This document shows positions 1 to 8,577 of a stretch of DNA of 64,000 nucleotides, piece by piece. The notes under the pieces are model-generated. The model worked only from the letters and a program-made list of their open reading frames with translations, made no database searches and was not told where the DNA came from. Every line of letters begins with the position of its first letter. Position 1 is the first letter of the stretch. Source of the stretch: Acidimicrobiia bacterium (GTDB lineage: Bacteria; Actinomycetota; Acidimicrobiia; IMCC26256; PALSA-610); NCBI GenBank assembly GCA_036271555.1, contig DATBAK010000039.1, forward strand, positions 1-64,000. Reading direction: 5' to 3'. Both the position numbers and the translations under genes were made by a program.

Positions 1-222
1 CGTCCTCGCTCGTCTCGGCACGGGACTCCGACCGCAGCTCGCGGCACCCACTCACCCGCTCCGCTCCGATGGTCGCGTCCTCGCTCGTCTCGGCACGGGA
101 CTCCGACCGCAGCTCGCGGCACCCACTCACCCGCTCCGCTCCGATGGTCGCGTCCTCGCTCGTCTCGGCACGGGTCTCCGACCGCAGTCGCGGCACCCAC
201 TCACCCGCTCCGCTCGGTCCGG
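1..222. repeat. 75-bp tandem repeat, nearly three copies
   Basis: Copies begin at positions 1, 76 and 151 with a period of exactly 75 bases. The first two are identical over their visible length; the third has a few substitutions and a short deletion and decays at about 222. The left side is cut by the window edge, so the array may be longer. The period is a multiple of three and one frame stays open, but the resulting Ser/Arg/Pro-rich translation looks like a shadow and not a gene. Read on the minus strand, the unit has the same landmarks (GAGCGGAGCG, then a CCCGT block, then GCGACCAT) as the dispersed GC-rich repeats elsewhere in the window. It lies just upstream of the gene at 239. Confidence 0.85.
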
Positions 223-238
223 CAGGTCGTTTGCCAGA

Positions 239-1765
239 ATGGCGGCAGTGGCGTCCCCAACTCCTCGTCGCGGTGGGCGCCTCCTCGACGCGCTCGTCGC
301 GGTCGTCTTGCTCGGTCTGGCTGCGGCGCTGCGGGCGCGACCGCTCGCGCCCCACAGCCTCTGGATCGACGACGCGTGGGTGTCGCTGCTCTGGAAGGTG
401 CACTCGGTCGAGGACGTGCGGCGAATCTCGGTCGCGTCGCCCGGCTTCGTCGTGCTCTTGAAGGCGTGGTTCAGCGTCGTGCACTTCTCGTCGTTGCGCG
501 CGCAGCTGCCGGCGTTCGTGTGCGGGATCCTCGGCCCGCCGGCCGTGTATCTCGCCGCGCGCGCGTGGCGGCTCGGAAGACCCGCCGCCGTTCTCGCAGC
601 GGGCGTCATCCTCACGTCGCCGATGCACATCCGATATTCGTCGCGCGTCAAGGCGTTCGCGGTGGAGGCGCTCGCCGCCACGATCGTGCTCGTGATCGCG
701 GACCGCCTGCTGTCACAGCCGCAACAGCGCGCGCGCTGGTACGCGTTCGGCGGCGCGGCCGTGCTCGCGACCGTGCTGTCCGCGCCGCTCGGCATCGTCG
801 TCGTTCCGGGCTTCGTCGCCGGCATCCTCGCGGCGCGTCGCGCGGGCACCGTGCCGCGCGCCGCGGTGCAGACGACGACGCTCTACGCGTGCTTCGGTTT
901 CGCGTGGTACCTGCTCGCGATCCGCACCGCGATCGACAGCAATCTCGTCGCGTACTGGAAGCGCTACTACATCTCCCACGCCGGCGTCGGCGACGTATTC
1001 CGATCGCTCTGGCACGACTACTCGCGCCTCGCACGCGGCTTCACGCCGTTACCGGCCGCGCTCACCGTGCTCGCGCTCGCCGCCTGCGCGGCCTTCGCGA
1101 TCCGCACGCGCCCCGATCGCGCCGTCCTGCTCTTCGGTCCGCTCGTCCTCGCCACCGCGCTCGCCGCGCTCGAGCGCAACCCGCTCGGCGGTGGCCGCAC
1201 TGACATCTACCTGTACGCCGACCTCGCGCTCGCGCTCGCGTTCGGAGCCGACGCGCTGCTCTCCCGAATCAACCTCGGAATTGCGGGCGTCGCCGCGGTG
1301 GGTCTCGTGGTGCTGCTCTCTATCATCACCCTGCCCCTGCCCACGTATCCGAAGGAGGATCTGCGTTCGATGCTCGCGATCGTCGACGCTCACGCGAGCC
1401 GGCACGACGAGATCCTGCTGTACCCGAAGGCGCGTTTCGCGACCGCGCTCTACAGCGACTGGCCGTTCCACCTGCGCGGACCCGTGCCCGGCACGTCGGT
1501 CACGACACCGTTCGACGTGATGATCGATCGTGACGACGTCGTCGTGCCGGCCGACACCGATCCGGTGCGGTTCACGAATTCGGTCGCGACCGTCGCGGCG
1601 CGCAGCGCGCGCATCTGGTACGTCGGAAGCCACGCCGACGTGCGCGGCTGGCGACGCGGCGAGGACGCACTGCGGCGCGCGGGCTACGTGCAGAAGCTGC
1701 GGCGCGGGTTCCCCCCGCACTACTGGGTCGGGCTGTGGGTGCGCGCGACACCGGGTTCGTCGTGA
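239..1765 (+). CDS. GT-C type multipass membrane glycosyltransferase-like protein
   Basis: This 508-residue protein has a short basic N-terminus, a first membrane segment at about residues 15-32, and then an extracytoplasmic loop carrying WIDDAW (about 42-47). An acidic pair in that position is typical of GT39/GT-C enzymes, which transfer sugars from polyprenyl-phosphate donors outside the membrane. Eight or more further hydrophobic segments follow, then a soluble C-terminal part of about 130 residues. The acceptor and sugar cannot be told. Its stop overlaps the GTG start of the next gene by four bases, so the two are probably translationally coupled. No clear Shine-Dalgarno sequence precedes the ATG. 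The family assignment rests on topology and the acidic motif, not on a recognised close homologue. Confidence 0.75.
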   Translation: MAAVASPTPRRGGRLLDALVAVVLLGLAAALRARPLAPHSLWIDDAWVSLLWKVHSVEDVRRISVASPGFVVLLKAWFSVVHFSSLRAQLPAFVCGILGPPAVYLAARAWRLGRPAAVLAAGVILTSPMHIRYSSRVKAFAVEALAATIVLVIADRLLSQPQQRARWYAFGGAAVLATVLSAPLGIVVVPGFVAGILAARRAGTVPRAAVQTTTLYACFGFAWYLLAIRTAIDSNLVAYWKRYYISHAGVGDVFRSLWHDYSRLARGFTPLPAALTVLALAACAAFAIRTRPDRAVLLFGPLVLATALAALERNPLGGGRTDIYLYADLALALAFGADALLSRINLGIAGVAAVGLVVLLSIITLPLPTYPKEDLRSMLAIVDAHASRHDEILLYPKARFATALYSDWPFHLRGPVPGTSVTTPFDVMIDRDDVVVPADTDPVRFTNSVATVAARSARIWYVGSHADVRGWRRGEDALRRAGYVQKLRRGFPPHYWVGLWVRATPGSS

Positions 1766-3453
1766 CGACCGAAGTCCTCGCACCGGGAACGCCCGAACCG
1801 TCACCGCCGCCCGACGCGCACACTGCACGATCGCGTCTCCTGCCGACGAACGGGCACCGGCTCGCCGCGCTCGTCGCGCTCGCGGTCGTGTTCGCCGGGC
1901 TCTACCTCAGCTATCCGCGCCCGTTCCGCAAGGAGCCGGTGTTCACGTCGCCGCGCCAGTCGGTCGGCTACGAGCTCGCGCGACAGTGGGCCGACCACGG
2001 CAAGCCGCAGGAGACGCTCCCGCTCTACGACCGCGTGCCCGCCGACATCGCGCCCGCGTTCACGCCGCGCGACGCCGCAAGCCGCAACGGCAAGGTCGTG
2101 CCGAAGGACTTCCCGCTCGTCGTCGCGTTGTTCGCCGCCGCGCACCGCGTGAACTCGAACCTCGTACCGCTCGTCGATCCGCTGATGGGCGTGCTCGCAC
2201 TCATGGTCTTTGCGTTGCTCGCGTGGGAGCTCACGCGCTCGCGCATCGCGGTGTGGCTCGCGGGGATCCTCTTCGCGTCGACGACGTCGTTCTGGAGCAG
2301 CAGCGCGTGGATCTACGCGCCCGACACCGCGGCGGTCTGCGTGGTGCTGCTCGCGATCTACGCGTTCGTACGGGCCGCGCGCTCGTCGAGCCGCTCGTGG
2401 TTCGCGGTCGGCGGAGTGGCGTGCGCGCTCGCGTTCGGCTTCCGCTACGACAACGCGATCATCGTCGGCGTGCTCTGGATCGCCTTCGTGCTCGGCCATC
2501 GCGCACAATGGCGCCGCTGGCTGATCGTGCCCGCGGTCGCCGCGATCGGAAGCCTGCCGTTCGCGGCGTTCAACGCGTGGATGTACGGCTCGCCGAAGCG
2601 GACGGGCTACGCGCTCGCCTACAAGCTCATCGACCAGACCGCCAACATCAAGGGCCGCGGGCTGCTCGGCGTGAGCTCGTCGCTGTTCGCGAAGCAAGCG
2701 CACATCTACCTGCTGCGCCCGGAGATCCTGCTGATCATGCTCGCGGGGCTCGGTGGCCTCGTGCTCGTGCTGAGAGAGCGCGACGACCGCACGGTCGTGG
2801 CCCTCGGTTGGGGCACCCTCGCGGTGACCGCCGGGATCGTCGCGTACGCGGGAACTCGCAACCTCACCGGCGCGACGAGCTTCACGGTCTCGTCGTCGTT
2901 CTTGCGCTACATGCTCCCGTCGTTCGCGATGTTCTCGATCTTCGCGGCCGCCGCGGTCGCGCACCGCACGCGCGCGGTGAAGATCGGCGCGTTCGCGATC
3001 GCGATCGTCGTCGCCGCGCTCGCGATGCACACGAACGTGTACGCGAACGGCGGCGTGAAGCAGACCGATGCCGACGTGCGCCTGCGCCGACTCCAGAGCG
3101 ACGCGGTGTTCAACAGCACGCCGTCGGACGCGATCGTGATCACGCAGCTCGGCTCGAAGGCGCTGTGGCCGAACCGGCAGGTGCTGTCGACCGCGTTCCT
3201 CGTGAAGAACGACCGGCCGGTCACCGTCGACGACGAGACCAACGTGTGGTCGCTGCGACCGAGCCTCGGCCGGCTCACCGACGTGATCGTGCGGCTCACC
3301 CGCGAGCACCTGCACGTCTACCTGCTGAACGACCAGACCTGGCTCAAACCACCGCAGCTCGCGGGCCTGACGACGAACCTCGGCGAGAATCACGTGCAGA
3401 TGACCCAGCTGCTGACGGGCTACGTGAACCTCTTCCGCTTCGAGCTGAAGTGA
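1762..3453 (+). CDS. GT-C type multipass membrane protein
   Basis: The GTG at 1762 overlaps the previous stop as GTGA, which favours it over the in-frame GTG at 1735; the protein is then 563 residues. A Pro-rich cytosolic tail is followed by a membrane segment (about 36-54), a large outer loop with several charged residues, and about ten hydrophobic segments, ending in a soluble domain of roughly 130 residues. The layout resembles dolichyl/decaprenyl-phosphate-dependent mannosyl- and arabinosyltransferases, but no diagnostic motif pins down a sugar. It sits between another GT-C-like gene and a UPF0104 protein, with overlaps on both sides, so all three are likely one transcript. Confidence 0.72.
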   Translation: MTTEVLAPGTPEPSPPPDAHTARSRLLPTNGHRLAALVALAVVFAGLYLSYPRPFRKEPVFTSPRQSVGYELARQWADHGKPQETLPLYDRVPADIAPAFTPRDAASRNGKVVPKDFPLVVALFAAAHRVNSNLVPLVDPLMGVLALMVFALLAWELTRSRIAVWLAGILFASTTSFWSSSAWIYAPDTAAVCVVLLAIYAFVRAARSSSRSWFAVGGVACALAFGFRYDNAIIVGVLWIAFVLGHRAQWRRWLIVPAVAAIGSLPFAAFNAWMYGSPKRTGYALAYKLIDQTANIKGRGLLGVSSSLFAKQAHIYLLRPEILLIMLAGLGGLVLVLRERDDRTVVALGWGTLAVTAGIVAYAGTRNLTGATSFTVSSSFLRYMLPSFAMFSIFAAAAVAHRTRAVKIGAFAIAIVVAALAMHTNVYANGGVKQTDADVRLRRLQSDAVFNSTPSDAIVITQLGSKALWPNRQVLSTAFLVKNDRPVTVDDETNVWSLRPSLGRLTDVIVRLTREHLHVYLLNDQTWLKPPQLAGLTTNLGENHVQMTQLLTGYVNLFRFELK

Positions 3454-4439
3454 CGACGGAACCGCCCGACGACGCGTCGACCCCGTCGACCCCGTCGACT
3501 CCTTCGACTCCTTCGACGGGGTGGTCGGGCGCGCTCGCGCGCGTGGTCGCGCTGCGCGAGCGGATCGTGGGCTCGGGCCGGCGCTCGCCGGCGATGGAGC
3601 GCTCGGTCCTCGCGGGCGCCGCCGTCCTCTTCGTCGGCGCGACCGTGCTCGCGGCGCGCGACCTGCCCCACGTGCACTCGCACCGGCACGTCGTGCTGCT
3701 CGTCCTGCTCGGTGTCGTCGGCGTGCCCGCGTCGACGTTGGTGAACGCGGCCGAGTACGTAGCCGCAGGGCGCGCGCTCGGCCATCGGCTCGGTCCGCTG
3801 CATGCGGCGCGCGTGAGCACGGTCGCGACCGCGGCGAACCTCCTGCCGATCCCGGGCGCGCTCGTCGTGCGCGCCCGCGCGCTGCGGGGGCTCGGTACGA
3901 ACTACAAGCGCTCGTTGTCGGTGCTCGGCAGCGTCGGCGTGATCTGGCTCGGCACCACCGGCGTGCTCGCGGGAATCGTCCTGCTCATCGACCGTGAGCA
4001 CTTCGGGCTCGGGCTCGCGTTCATCGCGGGCGGCGTCGTCGCGTGCGCGGGTGCGTACGCGCTGCTGCGCATCCCGCTGTCCGATGCGGAAGCGCGGCAC
4101 TGGTTCGGGCGCTTCGTGCTCATCGAGATCGCGTCGGTCGCGGTCTACGCGGTCCGCTTCGTGCTCGTGCTGCGCGGCCTCGGCTTCCACGCCGCGTGGA
4201 GCGAGACGTTCACACTCACGATTGCGACATCGGCTGCAAGCGCGGTCGGCATCCTGCCCGGTGGGCTCGGGCTGCGCGAGGTGCTCGCGGCCGCGCTCGC
4301 GCCGCTCGTGGGGCTCCCCGCGGCGGTCGCACTGTTCGCGGTTTCGGTCGACCGGATCATCGGGCTGATCGCGCTCGCGCTGATGAGCGGAATCCTGCTG
4401 CTGTTCAAACCGCGCGACCCCGCGATGGCCGAACCCTGA
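3450..4439 (+). CDS. UPF0104 / LPG-synthase-TM-like membrane protein
   Basis: The start is the GTG at 3450, overlapping the upstream TGA as GTGA; the frame is open far upstream but only by chance. The 329-residue product begins with a disordered Ser-Thr-Pro repeat (STPSTPSTPSTPST, about residues 9-22, encoded by a short tandem DNA repeat). About eight membrane segments follow. The motif GILPGGLGLRE near residue 270 is the signature of the lysylphosphatidylglycerol-synthase transmembrane / AglD-type family. Members of this family flank glycosyltransferases in many envelope clusters and are thought to act on lipid-linked substrates. The aminoacyl-transferase domain of true LPG synthases is absent, so lysyl-PG synthesis is unlikely. 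Confidence 0.85.
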   Translation: MTTEPPDDASTPSTPSTPSTPSTGWSGALARVVALRERIVGSGRRSPAMERSVLAGAAVLFVGATVLAARDLPHVHSHRHVVLLVLLGVVGVPASTLVNAAEYVAAGRALGHRLGPLHAARVSTVATAANLLPIPGALVVRARALRGLGTNYKRSLSVLGSVGVIWLGTTGVLAGIVLLIDREHFGLGLAFIAGGVVACAGAYALLRIPLSDAEARHWFGRFVLIEIASVAVYAVRFVLVLRGLGFHAAWSETFTLTIATSAASAVGILPGGLGLREVLAAALAPLVGLPAAVALFAVSVDRIIGLIALALMSGILLLFKPRDPAMAEP

Positions 4440-4441
4440 CG

Positions 4442-5542
4442 ATGCGCATCCTCTACATCGGCCCGGTGCCGCCGCGGCCGGGCGGCATCTCGCACAGCGG
4501 CGCGGCGCTCTGTGCGGCGCTGCGGCGCGGCGGCCACGACGTCGACATCGTGTCGTGGTCGGCGCAGTACCCGCATTTCCTGTATCCGGGTTCGCAGCAT
4601 GACCCCGACGCGACCGCGCCGCCCGGTGCGCGGTTCCCGCTGCGATGGTGGGCGCCGTGGGGTTGGTGGACCGAAGCCCGACGCGCGCGCGACGTCGACC
4701 TCGTGGTGTTCCCGTGGGTCTCGCCCGCGCAGGCGCCCGCGTACTGGACGATCCTCGCGGCGACGCGGCGCGTGCCGCACCTCGCGGTCGTGCACAATCC
4801 GCACCCGCACGAGGCGCGGCGCTTCGACGACGCGGCCGCGCGCTCGGTGCTCGGGCGCGTCGACGCGCTGCTCACGCACTCCGATGCCGCCGCGGCCGCG
4901 GTCTCGGCGCTCGTACGCGACGTCCCGGTGGTCGTCGCGCCGATCGCGCCCACGATCGTGCTGCAGGCTCACCCGCTCCCTCCCAGGCCGCCGGTGCGCG
5001 CGCTCTTCTTCGGCATGGTGCGCGCGTACAAGGGCCTCGATCTCGCGCTCGACGCGCTCGCGATCCTGCGCGACCGCGGCGTCGAGATCGAGCTCACGGT
5101 CGCGGGCGAGCTCTGGGACGAATCCGCTGCCGAGTGGCGCACACGCGTCGACGGCGCGGGCCTCGGCGACGCGGTCGAGCTCCGCGCCGGCTACGTACCC
5201 GACGCCGACGTCGACGCGCTGTTCGCCGCGCACCACCTCGTGCTCGCGCCGTACCGCACGGCGACGCAGTCGGCCGTCGTGCCGGTCGCGAGCGCGGCGG
5301 GACGGCCGACGGTCGCGACGCCGGTCGGCGGGCTCGCCGAGCAGGTGGTCGACGGTGTGAACGGCACGGTCGCCGCCTCGGTGACCGCGGCGGCGTTCGC
5401 GGACGCGATCGCGCGCGCGATCGACGACCTCGGCGGGCTCGCGGCGCGCGCCGCGAGCACGGCGCCGGACTGGGACGAAGTTGCGCGGCGCGTGGAATCC
5501 GCGGCCCGAGCGATGCGTCAGCGACCGAGCGCGCGCTCGTAG
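4442..5542 (+). CDS. GT4-type glycosyltransferase
   Basis: A 366-residue GT-B protein. The N-terminal MRILYIGPVPPRPGGISHSG contains the glycine-rich acceptor loop of family 4 enzymes, and the C-terminal half has the nucleotide-sugar domain, including ALFFGMVRAYKGLDLALDAL and the late motif RPTVATPVGGLAEQVVDGVNG. It is cytosolic and probably adds one sugar to a lipid-linked intermediate; donor and linkage are not predictable. The ATG lies two bases after the previous stop, in the same plus-strand run as three membrane genes. Its last 25 bases overlap the convergent gene that ends at 5518, so no terminator fits between them. Confidence 0.88.
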   Translation: MRILYIGPVPPRPGGISHSGAALCAALRRGGHDVDIVSWSAQYPHFLYPGSQHDPDATAPPGARFPLRWWAPWGWWTEARRARDVDLVVFPWVSPAQAPAYWTILAATRRVPHLAVVHNPHPHEARRFDDAAARSVLGRVDALLTHSDAAAAAVSALVRDVPVVVAPIAPTIVLQAHPLPPRPPVRALFFGMVRAYKGLDLALDALAILRDRGVEIELTVAGELWDESAAEWRTRVDGAGLGDAVELRAGYVPDADVDALFAAHHLVLAPYRTATQSAVVPVASAAGRPTVATPVGGLAEQVVDGVNGTVAASVTAAAFADAIARAIDDLGGLAARAASTAPDWDEVARRVESAARAMRQRPSARS

Positions 5543-6636
5543 ACGCCGCGCAGGGTCGCGGCGCGGGTCGCGGGATCGAACGCGTCGCGCGCGAGCACGC
5601 GGCCGGCCTCGGACGCTTCCCGGTACGCGCTGGCATCCGACAGCCGCGCGCCGAGGCCCGCCGCCAGCGCGGCTCGATCACCCGCGCGGGCGACCGCACC
5701 CGCCGGTGCGAACGCGAACTCGTCGAGCGGCGCGATGTCGTAGAGCGCGACCGGCACACCGAGCGCCACGGCCTCGAGTACCACGAGCGGGAGGTCGAGC
5801 TTGCCCTCGCGCAGGTCGAGCGCGGGAAAGAGCAGCGCGGCCGCCGCCGCGACCACCGCGCGGAACTCCGGCAGTAACCCGACGACCTTCACGCGCGACT
5901 CGAGCGCGAGCTCTCGCACGCGCTCGTCGAAGCGATCGCGTACCGCCGCCTCCGCCGACGCGTGCGCAGCGCGCAACGAGGCGCGGTTCGCGACGACGAG
6001 GTCGACGTCGTTCAGGTCGGCCGCGACGAGTGCGAACACCTCGAGCGCCTCGAGCACCCCGAGCGGCTCCGACCAGTTGCCCGCGTAGAGCACGAACCGG
6101 CGCCCGTCGTTGAAACCGGCCGCGAATGCGCCGTCGGCTCGCGCCGTCGCGAGCAACGTGGGATCGACGGCGGGGTGGACAACGGTCACGTCGAGTCCGG
6201 GCATCGCGGCCGACAACTCACGCGCGATCCGCTCCGACACCGCCACAACGTGCCGCGCGACGACGAGTGGCGCGAAGTGCGTCGACGGCGCGAACGCGGC
6301 CTGGATCGTCTGCACGACCGGCCCACGCTTCGCCGCGAGCAGCGGTCGCAACATCCGCAGCGTCGCGGGCTGCGGATAGAACACGAGATGGAACACATCG
6401 GCGCGCGTCGCCGCGAGCCAGGCCGCGAAACGCGCCTTCTGCCCCACACCCCACGAGTTGTCGGTCGCGCCGAGCCGCGTCGCCCGGAAGTTCGGCTCGG
6501 TCGGGTGCCAGGCCGCGCTCGCGAACCAGCGGAAGTCGACGTCGGGCAGCGCGCGCGCCCACGCGACATGCGTGTTGATGCTGCCGTCGGCCCACGGTGG
6601 CCCCACCGCGCGCGAGAGCATCGCGACGGAGGTCAT
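5518..6636 (-). CDS. Glycosyltransferase, GT-B fold
   Basis: A 372-residue protein with the GT-B architecture: an N-terminal Rossmann half starting MTSVAMLSRAVGPPWADGS, a hinge near residue 190, and a C-terminal donor half with FVLYAGNWSEPLGVLEALEVF and LPLVVLEAVALGVPVALYD, the usual region that grips the nucleotide sugar. The exact family (GT4 or a relative) is uncertain. It is the last of a three-gene minus-strand run (GT2 enzyme, methyltransferase, this gene) and is separated from the methyltransferase by about 64 bases that contain nothing recognisable. The ATG at 6636 has only a weak purine-rich stretch upstream. Confidence 0.82.
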   Translation of the reverse strand: MTSVAMLSRAVGPPWADGSINTHVAWARALPDVDFRWFASAAWHPTEPNFRATRLGATDNSWGVGQKARFAAWLAATRADVFHLVFYPQPATLRMLRPLLAAKRGPVVQTIQAAFAPSTHFAPLVVARHVVAVSERIARELSAAMPGLDVTVVHPAVDPTLLATARADGAFAAGFNDGRRFVLYAGNWSEPLGVLEALEVFALVAADLNDVDLVVANRASLRAAHASAEAAVRDRFDERVRELALESRVKVVGLLPEFRAVVAAAAALLFPALDLREGKLDLPLVVLEAVALGVPVALYDIAPLDEFAFAPAGAVARAGDRAALAAGLGARLSDASAYREASEAGRVLARDAFDPATRAATLRGVYERALGR

Positions 6637-6700
6637 GGCCGCCGCGTTCCTGCCGAGCCGCCGGGGCGGGCGAAGCGTACGAGCCCGACCATCAGGCGGG

Positions 6701-7444
6701 TCACGCCGTACGTTCGACCGCCACCAGCCAGCGCGCCGCGAGCGCGCCGACCGAGGAGAGCCCGCGGTCGCCGGCGAGCAGCGCGCGCTCGAGCCGGTTC
6801 GAGCGCGGGAAGAGCTCGCCCGCGGCGACGAGCGGCGACAGCAGCACGCGATGGTCGACCGCGGCGCGGTCGACGAGCCGGAGATCCGGCTGCGTGGCGA
6901 CGAACGCCGCGAGCTTCGCGACGCTCACGGGCAGGCAGGTGTGCGGCACCTTCGGCACGACGCGCGCGAGGTAGTACCGCACGATCCACGGCGTGCTGAC
7001 GTCGAAGAGGAACACGCCGCCGGGTTCGAGGAACCGCGTGACCGCGGCGACGATCTCGTGTACCGCCTGCTGGTCGAAATGGATGAGCACGCGCGAGCTG
7101 ACGATCGCGTCGAAGCGCCGGGGCAGGTCGAGGTGCTGGATGTCGCCGTCGGCGAGCGTGAGCCCCGGCGCGGGGTCGAGATCGCGCGTGAGCTGCTCGC
7201 GCATCGCGGGCGACGGCTCGACCGCGTACACCGGACCGTGCTCGAGGAGCCGACGGGTGACGAAGCCGGTACCCGCGCCGATCTCGCACACCGACGCGTC
7301 GGGGCGGAGGTGGCCGAGGAAGAAGTCGAGCTCGCGACGACGCACGGCACGCAACGCCGGGGTGCGGCCGCGCCGGGCGTCGTAGCCGGCGACGACGTCG
7401 CCGCGCTCGTAGAACTCGTGGAACCGATCGGGCGTGAACGTCAA
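6701..7444 (-). CDS. Class I SAM-dependent methyltransferase
   Basis: This 247-residue protein has SAM motif I as VCEIGAGTGFVTRRLL, the acidic residue after strand 2 in VYAVEPS, and IVSSRVLIHFD plus LEPGGVFLFDVS as motifs II and III, matching the Methyltransf_11/25 families. The start chosen is a TTG at 7444 that overlaps the TGA of the upstream GT2 gene as TTGA; no ATG or GTG lies before the conserved part. Lying between two glycosyltransferases, it may methylate a sugar or lipid head group, but the substrate is unknown. It is translationally coupled to the GT2 gene by position. Confidence 0.85.
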   Translation of the reverse strand: MTFTPDRFHEFYERGDVVAGYDARRGRTPALRAVRRRELDFFLGHLRPDASVCEIGAGTGFVTRRLLEHGPVYAVEPSPAMREQLTRDLDPAPGLTLADGDIQHLDLPRRFDAIVSSRVLIHFDQQAVHEIVAAVTRFLEPGGVFLFDVSTPWIVRYYLARVVPKVPHTCLPVSVAKLAAFVATQPDLRLVDRAAVDHRVLLSPLVAAGELFPRSNRLERALLAGDRGLSSVGALAARWLVAVERTA

Positions 7445-8361
7445 CGCGTCGCCGGCTCGATGTCGTTCCTCGACCGCGCGTTGCGCGCGACGACGTCGGC
7501 GAGCAGGCCGATCATCACGATCTGGAAGCCCATGAAGATGAGCAACGCGGTGTTGGTGCGAACGTAGAAGTCGCTCGTCGCGAGGTCGTAGCCGAGCTTG
7601 CCCAGACCAATCAGCAGGATCGCGCCGCCGAGCGGGCCGAACACGCGCATCGGGTTGAACGTGAAGATGAGGCGCAGCACCTGCTGGCCGTACCGGCGCG
7701 TGTCGTTGTACCAGTGGAACTTGGAGCTGCCCGCGCGCTCCTTGTACTCGATCGGCATGTACTTCACCGTGTAGCCGTTCGCGAGGAACGTCATCGTCAT
7801 CGTCGTGACGCACGAGAAGCCCGACGGGAGCATGTGCACGTACTGCAGACCGACATCGCGGCGGAAGGCGCGGAAACCGGAGTTGAGGTCGGGGATCTTC
7901 GTGTGCGCGAGGTACTGCGCGAGCCGGCGGATGAAGAACTTCGCGGGGACCCGCAGCATCTTGTGCGTGCCCTGCTCCGACGTGCGCGCGCCGACGACCT
8001 GGTCCGCGCCCTCGAGCTCCTTCACGAGGAGCGGGATGTCGTCGTTCGGGTACGTCATGTCGACGTCGGTCCACACGACCACACGACCACGCGCCGCGCG
8101 CGTGCCGGCGCGCCGCGCCGAGCCCGTGCCGCGGTTGCGCGCGAACGAGAGCAGCCGGATGCCCTCCATCTTCTGCAGCTCGTCGACCGATCCGTCGGTC
8201 GACCCGTCGTCGACGACGATGAGCTCGTAGGTGTAGGGCGAGCTGTCGAGGGCGGCGCTGATGCGGTCGATCTCCGCGTGCAGGTGCCCCTTCTCGTTGA
8301 ACACCGGCAGGATCACGCTGACGTCGAGGTCCCGATCTCCGCTGACGACCCGCTCCCCCAT
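7441..8361 (-). CDS. GT2 polyprenyl-phosphate glycosyltransferase (DPM1/ArnC-like)
   Basis: A 306-residue family 2 enzyme. The GT-A domain begins VSVILPVFNEKGHL and carries DDGSTDGS and the metal-binding WTDVDMTYPNDD; two membrane helices lie at the C-terminus (about 235-258 and 275-295). Such proteins move a sugar from a nucleotide donor to undecaprenyl or decaprenyl phosphate, producing donors for GT-C enzymes like those in this window. The ATG at 8361 has a good ribosome-binding site, GAGGGAG, four bases away, and a TACCCT -10 hexamer about 37 bases upstream. It heads the minus-strand run that ends at 5518 and is divergent from the flippase operon. Confidence 0.9.
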   Translation of the reverse strand: MGERVVSGDRDLDVSVILPVFNEKGHLHAEIDRISAALDSSPYTYELIVVDDGSTDGSVDELQKMEGIRLLSFARNRGTGSARRAGTRAARGRVVVWTDVDMTYPNDDIPLLVKELEGADQVVGARTSEQGTHKMLRVPAKFFIRRLAQYLAHTKIPDLNSGFRAFRRDVGLQYVHMLPSGFSCVTTMTMTFLANGYTVKYMPIEYKERAGSSKFHWYNDTRRYGQQVLRLIFTFNPMRVFGPLGGAILLIGLGKLGYDLATSDFYVRTNTALLIFMGFQIVMIGLLADVVARNARSRNDIEPATR

Positions 8362-8397
8362 GCGACTCCCTCGACGTCCGACGGCGGTGCTGGCGCA

Positions 8398-8403
8398 AGG
8401 GTA
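8398..8403 (-). promoter_or_regulatory. -10 element candidate TACCCT
   Basis: Read on the minus strand the hexamer is TACCCT, matching the actinobacterial TAnnnT pattern. It would give a leader of about 30 bases with the GAGGGAG ribosome-binding site at 8366-8372 before the ATG at 8361. No convincing -35 was found. Confidence 0.4.
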
Positions 8404-8491
8404 GGCGCCGACCTCGTCCGAATCGCGACCGGGGCTTCGTGTACGCCGTTCGCGGCCGGTGTCGGGCCGACCGCGGCCTGCAACGAATCGG

Positions 8492-8497
8492 TACGAT
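8492..8497 (+). promoter_or_regulatory. -10 element candidate TACGAT
   Basis: TACGAT, embedded in GGTACGATTC, lies about 80 bases before the GTG of the flippase gene. GTACGATTC also occurs upstream of the sulfoquinovose synthase gene (32053) and the Lrp gene (53930), which supports it as a recurring promoter core. A ribosome-binding site, GGGGAG, precedes the GTG at 8578. Confidence 0.45.
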
Positions 8498-8577
8498 TCT
8501 CACGTCGCAGGGCTTCCCGTCGATCAATGGTCTGAAGGGTCCGAGCCCGTCCGTAGTCCATCAACCGGGGAGCACGC

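Noticed and set aside
1-222. Possible CRISPR array
   Set aside because: Units are contiguous 75-base copies without unique spacers, and no cas gene is present.
3477-3520. Ser-Thr-Pro coding repeat as a mobile or regulatory element
   Set aside because: It is an in-frame low-complexity segment of the UPF0104 protein with simple-repeat origin.
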